The notes: a model not told the origin generated them from the sequence alone. A DNA stretch of 10,757 nucleotides from Candidatus Poseidonia sp. (GCA_023254365.1 JALRLQ010000052.1:1-10757); one strand, 5' to 3'. Positions 1 through 6,613 are shown, numbered from the stretch's first letter. Program-made: numbers and translations.

Positions 1-299
1 AAAGTCGGTTTTCGGTGGATCCCTTCAAGCACATCGACGCCCAGGTGAAGGAGGCCATCGCGGTGCTCAAACCGTTGATTCCCCTCTCCTTCGAGCGGCT
101 CAGACTTGCGTTCAAAGTCTCAGGTTCGGCCTTCGGACGGGCCCAGCAACTGCTTCGAGAGGACCTGCGCCGTGAAGAGTGGCTGTCGGACGGCTCGTGG
201 GTGGCGGTGGTTGAAATCCCCGCTGCTCGAAAGGGCGACCTGATTGAAGAAATCATGCGCCTCGACCGGGAGGCCGAGGTCCGAGACCTGCCGTCGTGA
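1..299 (+). CDS. Ribosome maturation protein SDO1/SBDS homologue, C-terminal part (5' end outside window)
   Basis: This is the C-terminal domain of the archaeal SBDS/Sdo1 family, which helps release the anti-association factor aIF6 from new large ribosomal subunits. The frame is open from base 3 to the window edge, so the GTG at 15 is an internal valine codon and the gene starts upstream. Recognition rests on the family-typical end: an 'LKPLIPLSFERLRLAFKV' stretch leading into the ferredoxin-like last domain, then 'EEWLSDGSWVAVVEIPAA', which is nearly invariant in archaeal members, and a short tail ending at TGA 297-299. The N-terminal FYSH domain and the central helical domain are not in view. 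The gene converges on the actin-like gene with only 5 bases between the stop codons. The gene symbol is left empty because naming varies in archaea. Confidence 0.88.
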   Translation, partial: SRFSVDPFKHIDAQVKEAIAVLKPLIPLSFERLRLAFKVSGSAFGRAQQLLREDLRREEWLSDGSWVAVVEIPAARKGDLIEEIMRLDREAEVRDLPS

Positions 300-304
300 C
301 CCGT

Positions 305-1330
305 TCAGCGGGTCGCGAGGGTCAGGTTCTTCCACATGTCCTCAGGGACTTCCATGGCGAGTCGCAGACCGCCCATGGCACCCAAGCGGACGGGGTCGTC
401 AACCACGTGAACATTGACATCGCCCATATCGGACAAGCGGCGCTCAATCATGGCACCGAGGCCCTTGATGGAGGAGCCGCCACCGGCGAGGACCATGTTC
501 TTGCGGAACTCGTCGTGGTATTCAGGGTTGGAACCAGCGATGAGCTTCTTGACGTTCTCAACGATGGGGTCAACAATGGCCTCACAAGCACGCTGCATGC
601 AGTCGGTGATGTCAAGTGTCATGGCCTTTCCTTCAATGGAGAAGTCGACGAGGATCGGGTCATCTGGCGTAGCGGTCGAGACGAAGGAGAACTCTTCCTT
701 CCAGCGTCGAGCCATGTCCTTGGTGACTTGTGCCCCGTTGTACTTGGACTGAATTTCCTTGATGAGGGCGTTGTCGACGTAGTCACCAGCGTAGCCGGTG
801 TGCATCTGGTCGCCAGGACCTGGAATGGTGCCGTAGACGCGGCAAAGGTCGGTCGTACCTGCACCGATGTCGATGACCAAGGTGTGGTTGATCATGTCAA
901 GGGCGTAGGCAACAGCGAAGGGTTCAGAGATGATCATGGCCGAGTTGACGGAACCTGCGGCTGCATCAAAGATGGCCGTCTTGTCAACGTGGCTTGCCTC
1001 GGCTGGGGCACCGATCACAGCGACCACACGGTCGTACTCCTCAGGGTCGGAAAGACCAATGAGATGGGTGATGAAGTGAGCGATGTACTCTCGGTCCTCG
1101 GGTGTGTCTTTGATGACACCGAGTTCGAGTGGTCGGAAGAGGTTCAATGCCAAGCGGTTCTTGAGCGCATCGTTACCGAACAGAACGTCTCGCTTCAGGA
1201 AGTTGCGAGCAATCGGGTCTTTGGGTGTACCAATAACCGTCAATTCTTCAACTTCGTGGCTGTCTGAAGAAACCATCACAGAGCGGAAGGTTCCCAAGTC
1301 AATTCCGATATACAACACATCTTTCGCCAT
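305..1330 (-). CDS. Actin-like ATPase of the MamK/MreB type
   Basis: This is a 341-residue protein of the actin/Hsp70 ATPase fold and should form cytoplasmic filaments. Visible motifs are phosphate-1 'GIDLGTFRS' (about residues 9-17), the connecting segment 'ISEPFAVAYA' with Glu136, phosphate-2 'VIDIGAGTTDL' (152-162) and the adenosine loop 'LAGGGSSIKG' (281-290). The N-terminal quarter, with 'TPKDPIARNFLKRDVLFG' and 'RPLELGVIK', is closer in my memory to the magnetosome actin MamK than to rod-shape MreB. Length fits the family. There is no membrane-binding N-terminal amphipathic helix, since the protein starts directly at 'MAKDVLYIGID'. I chose the ATG at 1330 because homologues begin there. 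An in-frame ATG at 1378 would add 16 residues unlike any actin. No magnetosome genes are nearby, so the cellular role (shape, division or positioning) is open. Confidence 0.85.
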   Translation of the reverse strand: MAKDVLYIGIDLGTFRSVMVSSDSHEVEELTVIGTPKDPIARNFLKRDVLFGNDALKNRLALNLFRPLELGVIKDTPEDREYIAHFITHLIGLSDPEEYDRVVAVIGAPAEASHVDKTAIFDAAAGSVNSAMIISEPFAVAYALDMINHTLVIDIGAGTTDLCRVYGTIPGPGDQMHTGYAGDYVDNALIKEIQSKYNGAQVTKDMARRWKEEFSFVSTATPDDPILVDFSIEGKAMTLDITDCMQRACEAIVDPIVENVKKLIAGSNPEYHDEFRKNMVLAGGGSSIKGLGAMIERRLSDMGDVNVHVVDDPVRLGAMGGLRLAMEVPEDMWKNLTLATR

Positions 1331-1360
1331 AGGCTCACTGGCTTTCGGATACCGCTTGAG

Positions 1361-1368
1361 TTTATGAA
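1361..1368 (-). promoter_or_regulatory. Possible TATA element of the actin-like gene
   Basis: On the minus strand this reads TTCATAAA, 31-38 bases upstream of the preferred ATG at 1330. That spacing would give a very short or absent 5' leader, in keeping with leaderless archaeal transcripts, and no Shine-Dalgarno sequence precedes 1330. It lies inside the extra 48 bases of the longer possible reading frame, which favours the shorter start. A second AT-rich patch near 1430-1440 could serve a longer transcript. The rest of the 132-base gap (1331-1462) shows nothing else. Confidence 0.3.
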
Positions 1369-1450
1369 GAGTGCCCATATGAATTTACAGACCATGCTTC
1401 GCAGATGCCTCAAATGGTGGACATTCACAATCTATAGAACGCGCCTTTGC

Positions 1451-1460
1451 AAAGTAAAAA
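1451..1460 (-). terminator. T-rich stretch after the double zinc-ribbon gene
   Basis: Immediately downstream of the stop of the 1463-2479 gene, the minus strand reads TTTTTACTTT. Archaeal RNA polymerase can terminate at such T-rich tracts without a hairpin. The adjoining CTTTGCAAAG (1445-1454) is a perfect 10-base palindrome but has no loop. This is only a candidate, because the tract is short and interrupted. Confidence 0.25.
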
Positions 1461-1462
1461 CT

Positions 1463-2479
1463 TCAACACCATGCCTCACAAGGATGGCAATACCATGCAG
1501 CATACTCGGGATAGAGTTCAGCCATTCCTCCGCACGTGGTGCACTCCTTGAGAGCCTGTGCACCACAGATATCCATCACCATCTGAATGTGATAGGCATC
1601 GTCAATGCCCAGTTGTTCGCGCATGGCCCAGAGCAGTTGATCTTCACTTGGTGAAATAATCCCGTCCTCAAGGACCATTTCGACCACGTTGCGATAATCT
1701 TGAATCGTTGAGAAATCACGGTGGTCAAGAACAACACCACCCTTCTCCGCGACGATATCGGTGCCGCCCGGGTCGTCTACAAAAATCACGAACGAGGCCG
1801 CATTGAGGTTGTCGTCTCGCAATTCAAACGAGATTCGGACGCCCTCAAGGTTGGCATAGACCAACTTTGATGACCGGTTGATGACGTTGGCAATGGAACG
1901 TGCCGTGGTCTCGGCGTTTGGACCTCGCTTCCATCCCGTCGGGCTGCGTTCGTTGTAGGCATAGAACTCCGTTCCCCGACCTGGGTATTCGAGACGAATT
2001 TCCTCTCCGCCGTCAAATCCGTTTGAAACAATGGTGATGGAGGCCACTTCCGTGGACAGAATGTTATCGTCATCGTCAAAACTGATCATCAGCGGTTTTC
2101 GCTCTTCAGCAGCGGCATTGTAGTGGCCCTGCATGCCGCTCATCCACTTATCTTCAAGGCGCTTGAGTGATTGCTCTTGTTCACCGGTTAGGTTTTTGCT
2201 GACTCCAAGGACGTTGGCGAGTTCGCCTGACTGCATCTCTTGCTTGAACTGTTCAATCAATTCAGCGTCACGTCGGTGGGTTGGCGGTTCGGGTCGCTTT
2301 TTGGTTTCCACGTAGTTCGGGTCGGCCCATTCATGACCACACGAACCGCACTGGAGATAACCTGCCATGGTTGAATCCTGAGCGTTTCCACCGCATCGAG
2401 GGCAATCACCGCCTTCGTTGTAACTTAGGTTGTCTTTTGCCTCTTCCCGACCTTTTCGCAATCCGCCAAAGCCCGCCAT
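1463..2479 (-). CDS. Unknown protein with a zinc ribbon at each end
   Basis: I do not recognise this 338-residue protein as a named family. The N-terminus carries a zinc ribbon, Cys26-x2-Cys29 and Cys44-x2-Cys47, in a context ('YLQCGSCGHEWADP') resembling the TFIIS/RPB9 ribbons of the transcription machinery. A charged helical stretch follows (about 68-128). The middle (about 130-255) looks like beta-rich segments, with an aspartate run at 135-138. Around 262-305 is a helical segment with 'EDGIISPSEDQLL' and 'LGIDDAYH' that resembles TerB-like or EF-hand-like helical repeats. A second cysteine cluster ends the protein: Cys313-x2-Cys316, Cys331-x2-Cys334 and Cys338 as the final residue. No signal peptide or membrane segment is visible. 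It lies 36 bases after the DUF35-family gene on the same strand. A nucleic-acid or protein-binding scaffold is possible, but the function is unknown. Confidence 0.8.
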   Translation of the reverse strand: MAGFGGLRKGREEAKDNLSYNEGGDCPRCGGNAQDSTMAGYLQCGSCGHEWADPNYVETKKRPEPPTHRRDAELIEQFKQEMQSGELANVLGVSKNLTGEQEQSLKRLEDKWMSGMQGHYNAAAEERKPLMISFDDDDNILSTEVASITIVSNGFDGGEEIRLEYPGRGTEFYAYNERSPTGWKRGPNAETTARSIANVINRSSKLVYANLEGVRISFELRDDNLNAASFVIFVDDPGGTDIVAEKGGVVLDHRDFSTIQDYRNVVEMVLEDGIISPSEDQLLWAMREQLGIDDAYHIQMVMDICGAQALKECTTCGGMAELYPEYAAWYCHPCEAWC

Positions 2480-2502
2480 GCGTTTGGGTGGCCTTGACTT
2501 TC

Positions 2503-2508
2503 TATGAA
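2503..2508 (-). promoter_or_regulatory. Possible TATA element of the double zinc-ribbon gene
   Basis: The minus strand reads TTCATA within ATTCATAGAAA, 24-29 bases before the ATG at 2479 and inside the 36-base gap after the DUF35-family gene. That distance fits a leaderless transcript starting at or near the ATG, so this gene may have its own promoter and need not rely on read-through from the thiolase pair. No Shine-Dalgarno sequence is seen. Confidence 0.3.
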
Positions 2509-2515
2509 TGCTTTG

Positions 2516-3346
2516 TCAGAATTGTATGGCCCGAGCCTTGAGGCCGTACCGGATGAATCCTTCTTGTGCATAGATTCGGCGGAGAACAAGTTCCATTGAA
2601 CAACCAAAATCGAGGTCGGATTCTTCATCATCGACGGTCAAAAACACCCCGTTGGGACCATCTTCCAACTCCAAGAGGACCGTGCTCACGCCATCCAATA
2701 CGGGTGCCCGCAGTGAAAATTCAGACGGAGCACCTGCGGCCGACAAGGTCGTCCAGGAGAGTACGACACCTCGCCGACGTAACGCGTGATGGGTGCTGGC
2801 TTGTCCCATCGCTTGGTCTGTGAATCGAGGTGGCCACACCAACCCAGAAACGGACTGTTGCCCTTGGAGATTTAATCGGGGTGCGGCAGCCTCTCCGTAT
2901 TGAGCCATGGAAACATAAGCACCCTGACTGACGTGAGATGATGCCAACTCAGCACCCCAAGCAGCCTCCATGGCTGCGTGAAAATCAGGGTCAACCTCAA
3001 CTTCCACGTCCATTGTTCTGATGGCCACGTCGGCTCCGCTGCGTGCGAACACCAGCGTCGCTTCATCGCTGAGCAACAGGTCCCAGTCTACAACACCCCT
3101 GCCGTCCTCTCCGCTGGTTGCAAGGCCACAGGCGACCGCTACGGTCTCAGCATCGATGCCTTCAGGAACGCTGACGGCCATCACAGTCTCGTGCTGTTGG
3201 CGATGGAGAATCGCAGCGACGGCCAACGTGGTGGCGTCGCTGTCAGCCCCAAACACCCGTGTGCCGTTGAGGACAAAGGGCGATTGGATCACGGTGAAAT
3301 CGGGCTCATGGTCCAGCAAATAGCCCATCCACACTTCTGCCGTCAT
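2516..3346 (-). CDS. DUF35 OB-fold protein with N-terminal extension and no zinc-ribbon cysteines
   Basis: The C-terminal half of this 276-residue protein matches the DUF35 (COG1545) OB-fold domain: 'VWPPRF' (170-175) sits where homologues have a [YF]FPPR motif, then 'GVVLSWTTL' (193-201), 'TVLLELEDGP' (222-231) and 'DFGCSMELVLRR' (246-257). DUF35 proteins bind CoA thioesters and bridge acetoacetyl-CoA thiolase and HMG-CoA synthase in archaea. Its ATG overlaps the thiolase stop by 4 bases, so the two are probably translationally coupled and work together. Two things are odd. The four ribbon cysteines normally flanking the FPPR motif are absent; the only cysteines are 73 and 249. Residues 1-150 are also extra compared with the usual protein of about 130 residues. 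A segment around 32-47 ('GADSDATTLAVAA') faintly recalls the N-terminus of HMG-CoA synthase, but no catalytic residues are recognisable. The DUF35 call is good; the N-terminal domain is unassigned. Confidence 0.75.
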   Translation of the reverse strand: MTAEVWMGYLLDHEPDFTVIQSPFVLNGTRVFGADSDATTLAVAAILHRQQHETVMAVSVPEGIDAETVAVACGLATSGEDGRGVVDWDLLLSDEATLVFARSGADVAIRTMDVEVEVDPDFHAAMEAAWGAELASSHVSQGAYVSMAQYGEAAAPRLNLQGQQSVSGLVWPPRFTDQAMGQASTHHALRRRGVVLSWTTLSAAGAPSEFSLRAPVLDGVSTVLLELEDGPNGVFLTVDDEESDLDFGCSMELVLRRIYAQEGFIRYGLKARAIQF

Positions 3347-4515
3347 GACCGGTCCCTCCCGAAGACGTGGACGGCACAGGTGGCTCCCGAACCCCCGACG
3401 TTATGGGTCAAGCCGAGCGATGCGTCGCGAACCTGACGTTCGTTGCCGACCTCGCCTCGCAACTGCTTGAACACCTCAACAACTTGACCGGTTCCGGTCG
3501 CTCCGAGGGGATGTCCTTTCGCTTTCAGTCCACCACTGGCGTTGATGGCTGTGTCTCCTTGGTTGATGACACCTCGACCCTCTCGGGCAAAACGACCACC
3601 GGAACCTCGTGAAGCGAAACCAAGGTCTTCGGTTGCAAGAACTTCGGCGATGGTGAAACAGTCGTGAACTTCAGCCACATGGATGTCACTGGCTTGAACA
3701 CCTGCCATGTCGTAGGCCTTCGCACTGGCTTGCTGCGTGGCTCGAAGCTGCGTAATCGAGGGACGGTCATGAAGCGCCAAATGGTCGGAGGCGGCGCCAG
3801 AGCCCCGCACCCATACGGGTGTATCCGTCAACCGCTTGGCAACATGGTCTGCCGCCAGAATCACGCAGGATGCCCCGTCGGACGTCGGACAGCAATCGTA
3901 CAACGTGAGTGGGTCAGCGACCATGAAGCCACCTGCCGCTTTCTCGAACGTGACCTCTTTCTGGATGTGGGCCAATGGATTCATTGAACCGTGAAGGTGA
4001 TTTTTCACGCTGATATGGACGAGGTCGTCATGGGTTGAATCGTGCTCGTGGAAGTACCTACGAGCCATGAGTGCATAGGTGCCGGGAAACGTGAGTCCTG
4101 CCAAACGCTCCCACTCGGTATCACCCGAGACTCCGAGCCAATACCTTCGCCGTTCAGGTGTGAGATCGTTCATCTTCTCAATTCCGCCGGCCACGACCAC
4201 ATCGGCCTGGCCGCTCTTGATCGCCATCCAAGCGTCACGAAACGCAAATCCCGAAGAAGCACAAGCGTTCTCAACTCGGCGTACGGAAACACCGTCCATC
4301 GCCGAATGTTCGGTCAACAACGCCGCAGTGTTCCCCAATTGAGCCCCGCCGAAAGCCAAACTCCCGATGAAGGCTTCTTGAATCATCGATGGGTCGAAAT
4401 CACCGTCAACGCTCGAAAAGGCGTGGGAGGCGGCTTCCGCCCACATTCCTTTGAGGCCTTGTGGATGATTCCCGTACTTTGTTTGGCCGGCACCGACCAC
4501 GGCGACATCCACCAT
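3343..4515 (-). CDS. Acetyl-CoA acetyltransferase/thiolase of the archaeal SCP2-like type
   Basis: This 390-residue thiolase-fold enzyme probably condenses two acetyl-CoA to acetoacetyl-CoA, the first step of the mevalonate pathway. A role in acyl-CoA breakdown is the alternative. It starts with family-typical 'VDVAVVGAGQTKYG'. The nucleophilic cysteine is Cys85 in 'ENACASSG', followed by the 'HDCF' motif (His284), 'GGLKAKGHPLGATG' with catalytic His335, and a C-terminal 'HNVGGSGATCAV'. Length is normal. I prefer the ATG at 4515; the one at 4539 would add eight residues not seen in relatives. The next gene on the strand encodes a DUF35 protein, the usual genomic partner of archaeal thiolases. 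The third partner, HMG-CoA synthase, is not in the window. It is transcribed divergently from kptA. Confidence 0.87.
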   Translation of the reverse strand: MVDVAVVGAGQTKYGNHPQGLKGMWAEAASHAFSSVDGDFDPSMIQEAFIGSLAFGGAQLGNTAALLTEHSAMDGVSVRRVENACASSGFAFRDAWMAIKSGQADVVVAGGIEKMNDLTPERRRYWLGVSGDTEWERLAGLTFPGTYALMARRYFHEHDSTHDDLVHISVKNHLHGSMNPLAHIQKEVTFEKAAGGFMVADPLTLYDCCPTSDGASCVILAADHVAKRLTDTPVWVRGSGAASDHLALHDRPSITQLRATQQASAKAYDMAGVQASDIHVAEVHDCFTIAEVLATEDLGFASRGSGGRFAREGRGVINQGDTAINASGGLKAKGHPLGATGTGQVVEVFKQLRGEVGNERQVRDASLGLTHNVGGSGATCAVHVFGRDRS

Positions 4516-4537
4516 GGTCAATGCACGTGGAAGAGGC

Positions 4538-4546
4538 ATTTCATAC
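4538..4546 (-). promoter_or_regulatory. Possible TATA element of the thiolase-DUF35 operon
   Basis: The minus strand reads TATGAAATG, 23-31 bases upstream of the preferred thiolase start at 4515. That is where a TATA box should sit for a leaderless transcript. It overlaps the alternative upstream ATG at 4539, another reason to prefer the shorter protein. The call rests on position and AT content only. Confidence 0.28.
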
Positions 4547-4589
4547 CCACGGCTCGTTTCCTCCGGTTCAGTGGTGTTCTGAGAGAGTT

Positions 4590-4610
4590 GAACCCGCAGG
4601 GTTCTTGAAC
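4590..4610. repeat. Overlapping inverted repeats in the divergent thiolase/kptA region
   Basis: GAACCC-GCA-GGGTTC (4590-4604) is a perfect 6-base inverted repeat with a 3-base centre. It shares its right arm with a second one, GTTC-TT-GAAC (4601-4610). Together they form three alternating GAAC/GTTC half-sites 14-34 bases before the kptA ATG, over the expected promoter and transcript start. This could be a regulator binding site or, if transcribed, a small hairpin. No regulator is identified. Confidence 0.3.
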
Positions 4611-4623
4611 AGGCCCCACCCGC

Positions 4624-5322
4624 ATGGACATTATGCTACGCCAATGCAGAGCTCATGGACACTTCTCAGGAACCAACTGTGCCGTTTGCAACGAAGAAGG
4701 GAAATTCATCATGAGCGACCGAGAAGCCAACTCGCTCGGTCGCATTCTCGCCCTTGTGCTGCGACACGCGCCGGAAAAGTTCGGCGTTGACATGGACATC
4801 AACGGCTGGGTGAACACCCGTGAACTGTCCGAAGCCATCGGAAACCAACGCCGAAATTATCACTGGCTGCGCGGATGGCATTTCGAAGCCATCGCCAACG
4901 CTGATGAAAAGGGTCGCTATCAAGTTGAAAACGGAATGATTCGTGCCACGTACGGCCACTCGATTGAACTCGACCTCGACCTACCAACCGATGATATCCC
5001 TGAAGTGCTCTACTTCCCGTGTGAAAACGACGAGGTGAGCACGCTTCTTGAATTTGGCCTCACCGCAGGTGACCGAAAGAACGTCCATCTTTCCCGTTCC
5101 ATCCACAACGCCATGGAAGCCGGACACGTTCGCATCGACCGGCCAGCCATCCTCGAAATTGATACCGCCCGTGCCATCGCCGACGGCCACACCATCTACC
5201 GAGCAGGCACCACGGTCTACCTCACCGACGAAGTTCCCGGCGAATACCTGTACAAGGTTGACGATGACGACCCGATGATCGTGGAAATGGTCGAAGAGTG
5301 GGAACGCGAAGAAGAGGAGTGA
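4624..5322 (+). CDS. kptA: RNA 2'-phosphotransferase (KptA/Tpt1 family)
   Basis: This 232-residue enzyme should remove an internal RNA 2'-phosphate by transferring it to NAD+. The related Tpt1 does this after tRNA splicing in eukaryotes; the role in archaea is unsettled. Like other archaeal members it begins with a zinc finger: Cys8, His11, Cys19 and Cys22. The catalytic core follows: 'LALVLRHAPEKFG' with Arg47-His48, 'GWVNTRELSEAI' (61-72), 'MIRATYGHSIE' with Arg107, 'NVHLS' (153-157) and 'GHVRIDRPAILEID', where Arg170 is the probable fourth member of the Arg-His-Arg-Arg set. It ends with 'TTVYLTDEVPGEYL' and a very acidic tail. An ATG at 4633 would also keep the finger; I keep 4624 as the longer frame. 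No Shine-Dalgarno sequence is seen. It is divergent from the thiolase gene. Confidence 0.88.
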   Translation: MDIMLRQCRAHGHFSGTNCAVCNEEGKFIMSDREANSLGRILALVLRHAPEKFGVDMDINGWVNTRELSEAIGNQRRNYHWLRGWHFEAIANADEKGRYQVENGMIRATYGHSIELDLDLPTDDIPEVLYFPCENDEVSTLLEFGLTAGDRKNVHLSRSIHNAMEAGHVRIDRPAILEIDTARAIADGHTIYRAGTTVYLTDEVPGEYLYKVDDDDPMIVEMVEEWEREEEE

Positions 5323-5327
5323 AATCC

Positions 5328-5663
5328 TCACTTTTCCGCTCCACAAGCGGGGCAAAACGCGAGGTCCGGTTCAAGGACGGCTCGGCATGTTGCGCAGTGT
5401 GCATGCCCTGACATCAGGGCTTCCACCTTTTTGGGAGACGGAGCAGGCGTTTGGTTCGCCTCTGTATCCACCAAACGCACAGGGTCAATGCCGTGGCGTT
5501 GCAATTCTTCCACCCGATTTTTGTAAATGATGGCTTCTTGAAGAGCCGATTCCAGTTGCCAAAGACGTTGTTCTCGTTCTTTGCCATCGGCAATGGTTTG
5601 CGCTTCATCTAGACAAACCTGCAAGTGACGCATGAACGCGTCAACGGTCGGTTCCTCGGCCAT
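5328..5663 (-). CDS. Small protein with coiled-coil and C-terminal zinc ribbon
   Basis: This is an unrecognised 111-residue protein. Residues 1-58 are strongly helical and charged ('DGKEREQRLWQLESALQEA'), probably a coiled coil. A proline-rich linker (about 70-80) leads to a zinc ribbon formed by Cys90-x2-Cys93 and Cys104-x2-Cys107 in the pattern 'CATC...CPACG', common in short archaeal adaptor-like proteins. There is no signal peptide or membrane segment. The gene converges on kptA with 5 bases between the stops and is divergent from the isopentenyl phosphate kinase gene across 86 bases. GGTGA lies 3 bases before its ATG, rather close for a Shine-Dalgarno sequence. The cysteine pattern and clean fit between neighbours argue that the gene is real. 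Its function is unknown; protein-protein or nucleic-acid binding are equally open. Confidence 0.72.
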   Translation of the reverse strand: MAEEPTVDAFMRHLQVCLDEAQTIADGKEREQRLWQLESALQEAIIYKNRVEELQRHGIDPVRLVDTEANQTPAPSPKKVEALMSGHAHCATCRAVLEPDLAFCPACGAEK

Positions 5664-5749
5664 GATTCACCCACTCGGCCGATGCCTCATCAAACCTTGC
5701 CACCCGGCGAGGACGGTAGGCTCATCATCTTCCGACCAATGCACGGGTC

Positions 5750-6559
5750 ATGCGTGAACGAATCGTCCTCAAATGGGGAGGGGGATTGATCACGGAAAAG
5801 GGCCTTCTCAAGACCGTGCGAACCGATGTGCTGGCGTCGCTCGCGGAACAACTAACCGACGTGCTTGCGGAAGGTGTCGATGTGATTTTGGTTCACGGGG
5901 CGGGCTCGTTCGGCCACCTCAAAGCGAAGCAATATCGCTTGGCCGAAGGCCGTGTTGATGATGCACAGTTCGACGAGGGCTACACGCAACTCGACGCTGT
6001 TGAAGAGGTGCGAAACGACATGGTGGAATTGAACGACCACGTCATGAAGGCACTCACGACCTACGATATCTCAGCCGTTTCGCTCGCCCCCCACACATGG
6101 GCCACCAACACAGGGCCGACCTTCAACGGTGATGTGTCCCTGTTTGGTGCTGCACCGCAGGGCATCGTGATGGTCACGCACGGTGATGTTGTTGATTGCA
6201 CCGACGAGCGTGGATTTGGCATTCTTTCAGGCGATGACTTGGTGGTTCGTCTTGCCAAGGAAGTGGGCGGCGTGACACGACTGGTCTTTGCCATGGGTGG
6301 CGTCGACGGCGTGTTGGCACAACCCCCTCGGGAAGACGAGGACCAGGTGCTGTTGCCAACCTTGTCTCGCAACGAGGCGTTCACTGGAGAACATGCTTCC
6401 GATCTTGACGTGACGGGTGGCATTGGCCTCAAAGTGGACCGCGGTTTCTCAGTGCTTGAATCCGGAATTGAGGTCATGTTGGTGAGTGGAGAGCACGAAG
6501 GACGTGTGCGGGATGCATGTCTTGGCCGAGAGGTGAGAGGCACACGTTTGGTACCATAA
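5750..6559 (+). CDS. Isopentenyl phosphate kinase
   Basis: This 269-residue amino acid kinase-fold enzyme phosphorylates isopentenyl phosphate to isopentenyl diphosphate with ATP, the last kinase step of the archaeal mevalonate pathway. Motifs are the N-terminal phosphate loop 'LKWGGGLITEKG' (7-18), 'HGAGSFGH' (49-56) with the conserved catalytic histidine at 56, 'THGDVVDCTDERGFGILSGDD' region (143-163), and 'DVTGGIGLKV' (220-229). The conserved histidine separates this family from acetylglutamate and UMP kinases of the same fold. The phosphate loop has Gly-Gly-Gly where most relatives have Gly-Gly-Ser, a small departure. Length is typical. It is followed after 54 bases by the isomerase-synthase fusion on the same strand, a likely operon that uses its product directly. 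No TATA box or Shine-Dalgarno sequence is obvious upstream. Confidence 0.9.
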   Translation: MRERIVLKWGGGLITEKGLLKTVRTDVLASLAEQLTDVLAEGVDVILVHGAGSFGHLKAKQYRLAEGRVDDAQFDEGYTQLDAVEEVRNDMVELNDHVMKALTTYDISAVSLAPHTWATNTGPTFNGDVSLFGAAPQGIVMVTHGDVVDCTDERGFGILSGDDLVVRLAKEVGGVTRLVFAMGGVDGVLAQPPREDEDQVLLPTLSRNEAFTGEHASDLDVTGGIGLKVDRGFSVLESGIEVMLVSGEHEGRVRDACLGREVRGTRLVP

Positions 6560-6604
6560 ATCAACAGAGAACTCTTCATGTAGCCGCCGCGTCTGCAAAG
6601 AACT

Positions 6605-6609
6605 GGTGA
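6605..6609 (+). promoter_or_regulatory. Possible ribosome binding site of the isomerase-synthase fusion gene
   Basis: GGTGA stands 4 bases before the ATG at 6614 and can pair with the 3' end of archaeal 16S rRNA. It fits an internal cistron translated from an operon mRNA with the upstream kinase gene, while most other starts in the window lack such a site. It supports the long N-terminus, since the isomerase domain proper begins only near residue 34. Confidence 0.35.
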
Positions 6610-6613
6610 CCAC

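Noticed and set aside
296..1267. A 323-residue open frame on the plus strand
   Set aside because: It is antisense to the actin-like gene, which has all the ATPase motifs. The frame encodes nothing recognisable.
305..1330. A magnetosome island suggested by the MamK-like actin
   Set aside because: No other magnetosome gene is present; the neighbours are housekeeping genes.
1331..1378. Longer N-terminus of the actin-like protein from the ATG at 1378
   Set aside because: The extra 16 residues do not resemble the family, and a TATA-like element lies within this stretch.
1445..1454. Perfect palindrome CTTTGCAAAG
   Set aside because: It is only 10 bases long with no loop, so chance is a sufficient explanation. 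It is mentioned only beside the possible terminator.
1379..1462. Possible RNA gene between the actin and double zinc-ribbon genes
   Set aside because: No tRNA-like arms, no long stem and no conserved motif could be found in the 84 bases.
2516..3346. HMG-CoA synthase as the identity of the whole protein
   Set aside because: The catalytic Cys/His/Glu residues of that enzyme are not recognisable, and the C-terminal half is clearly DUF35.
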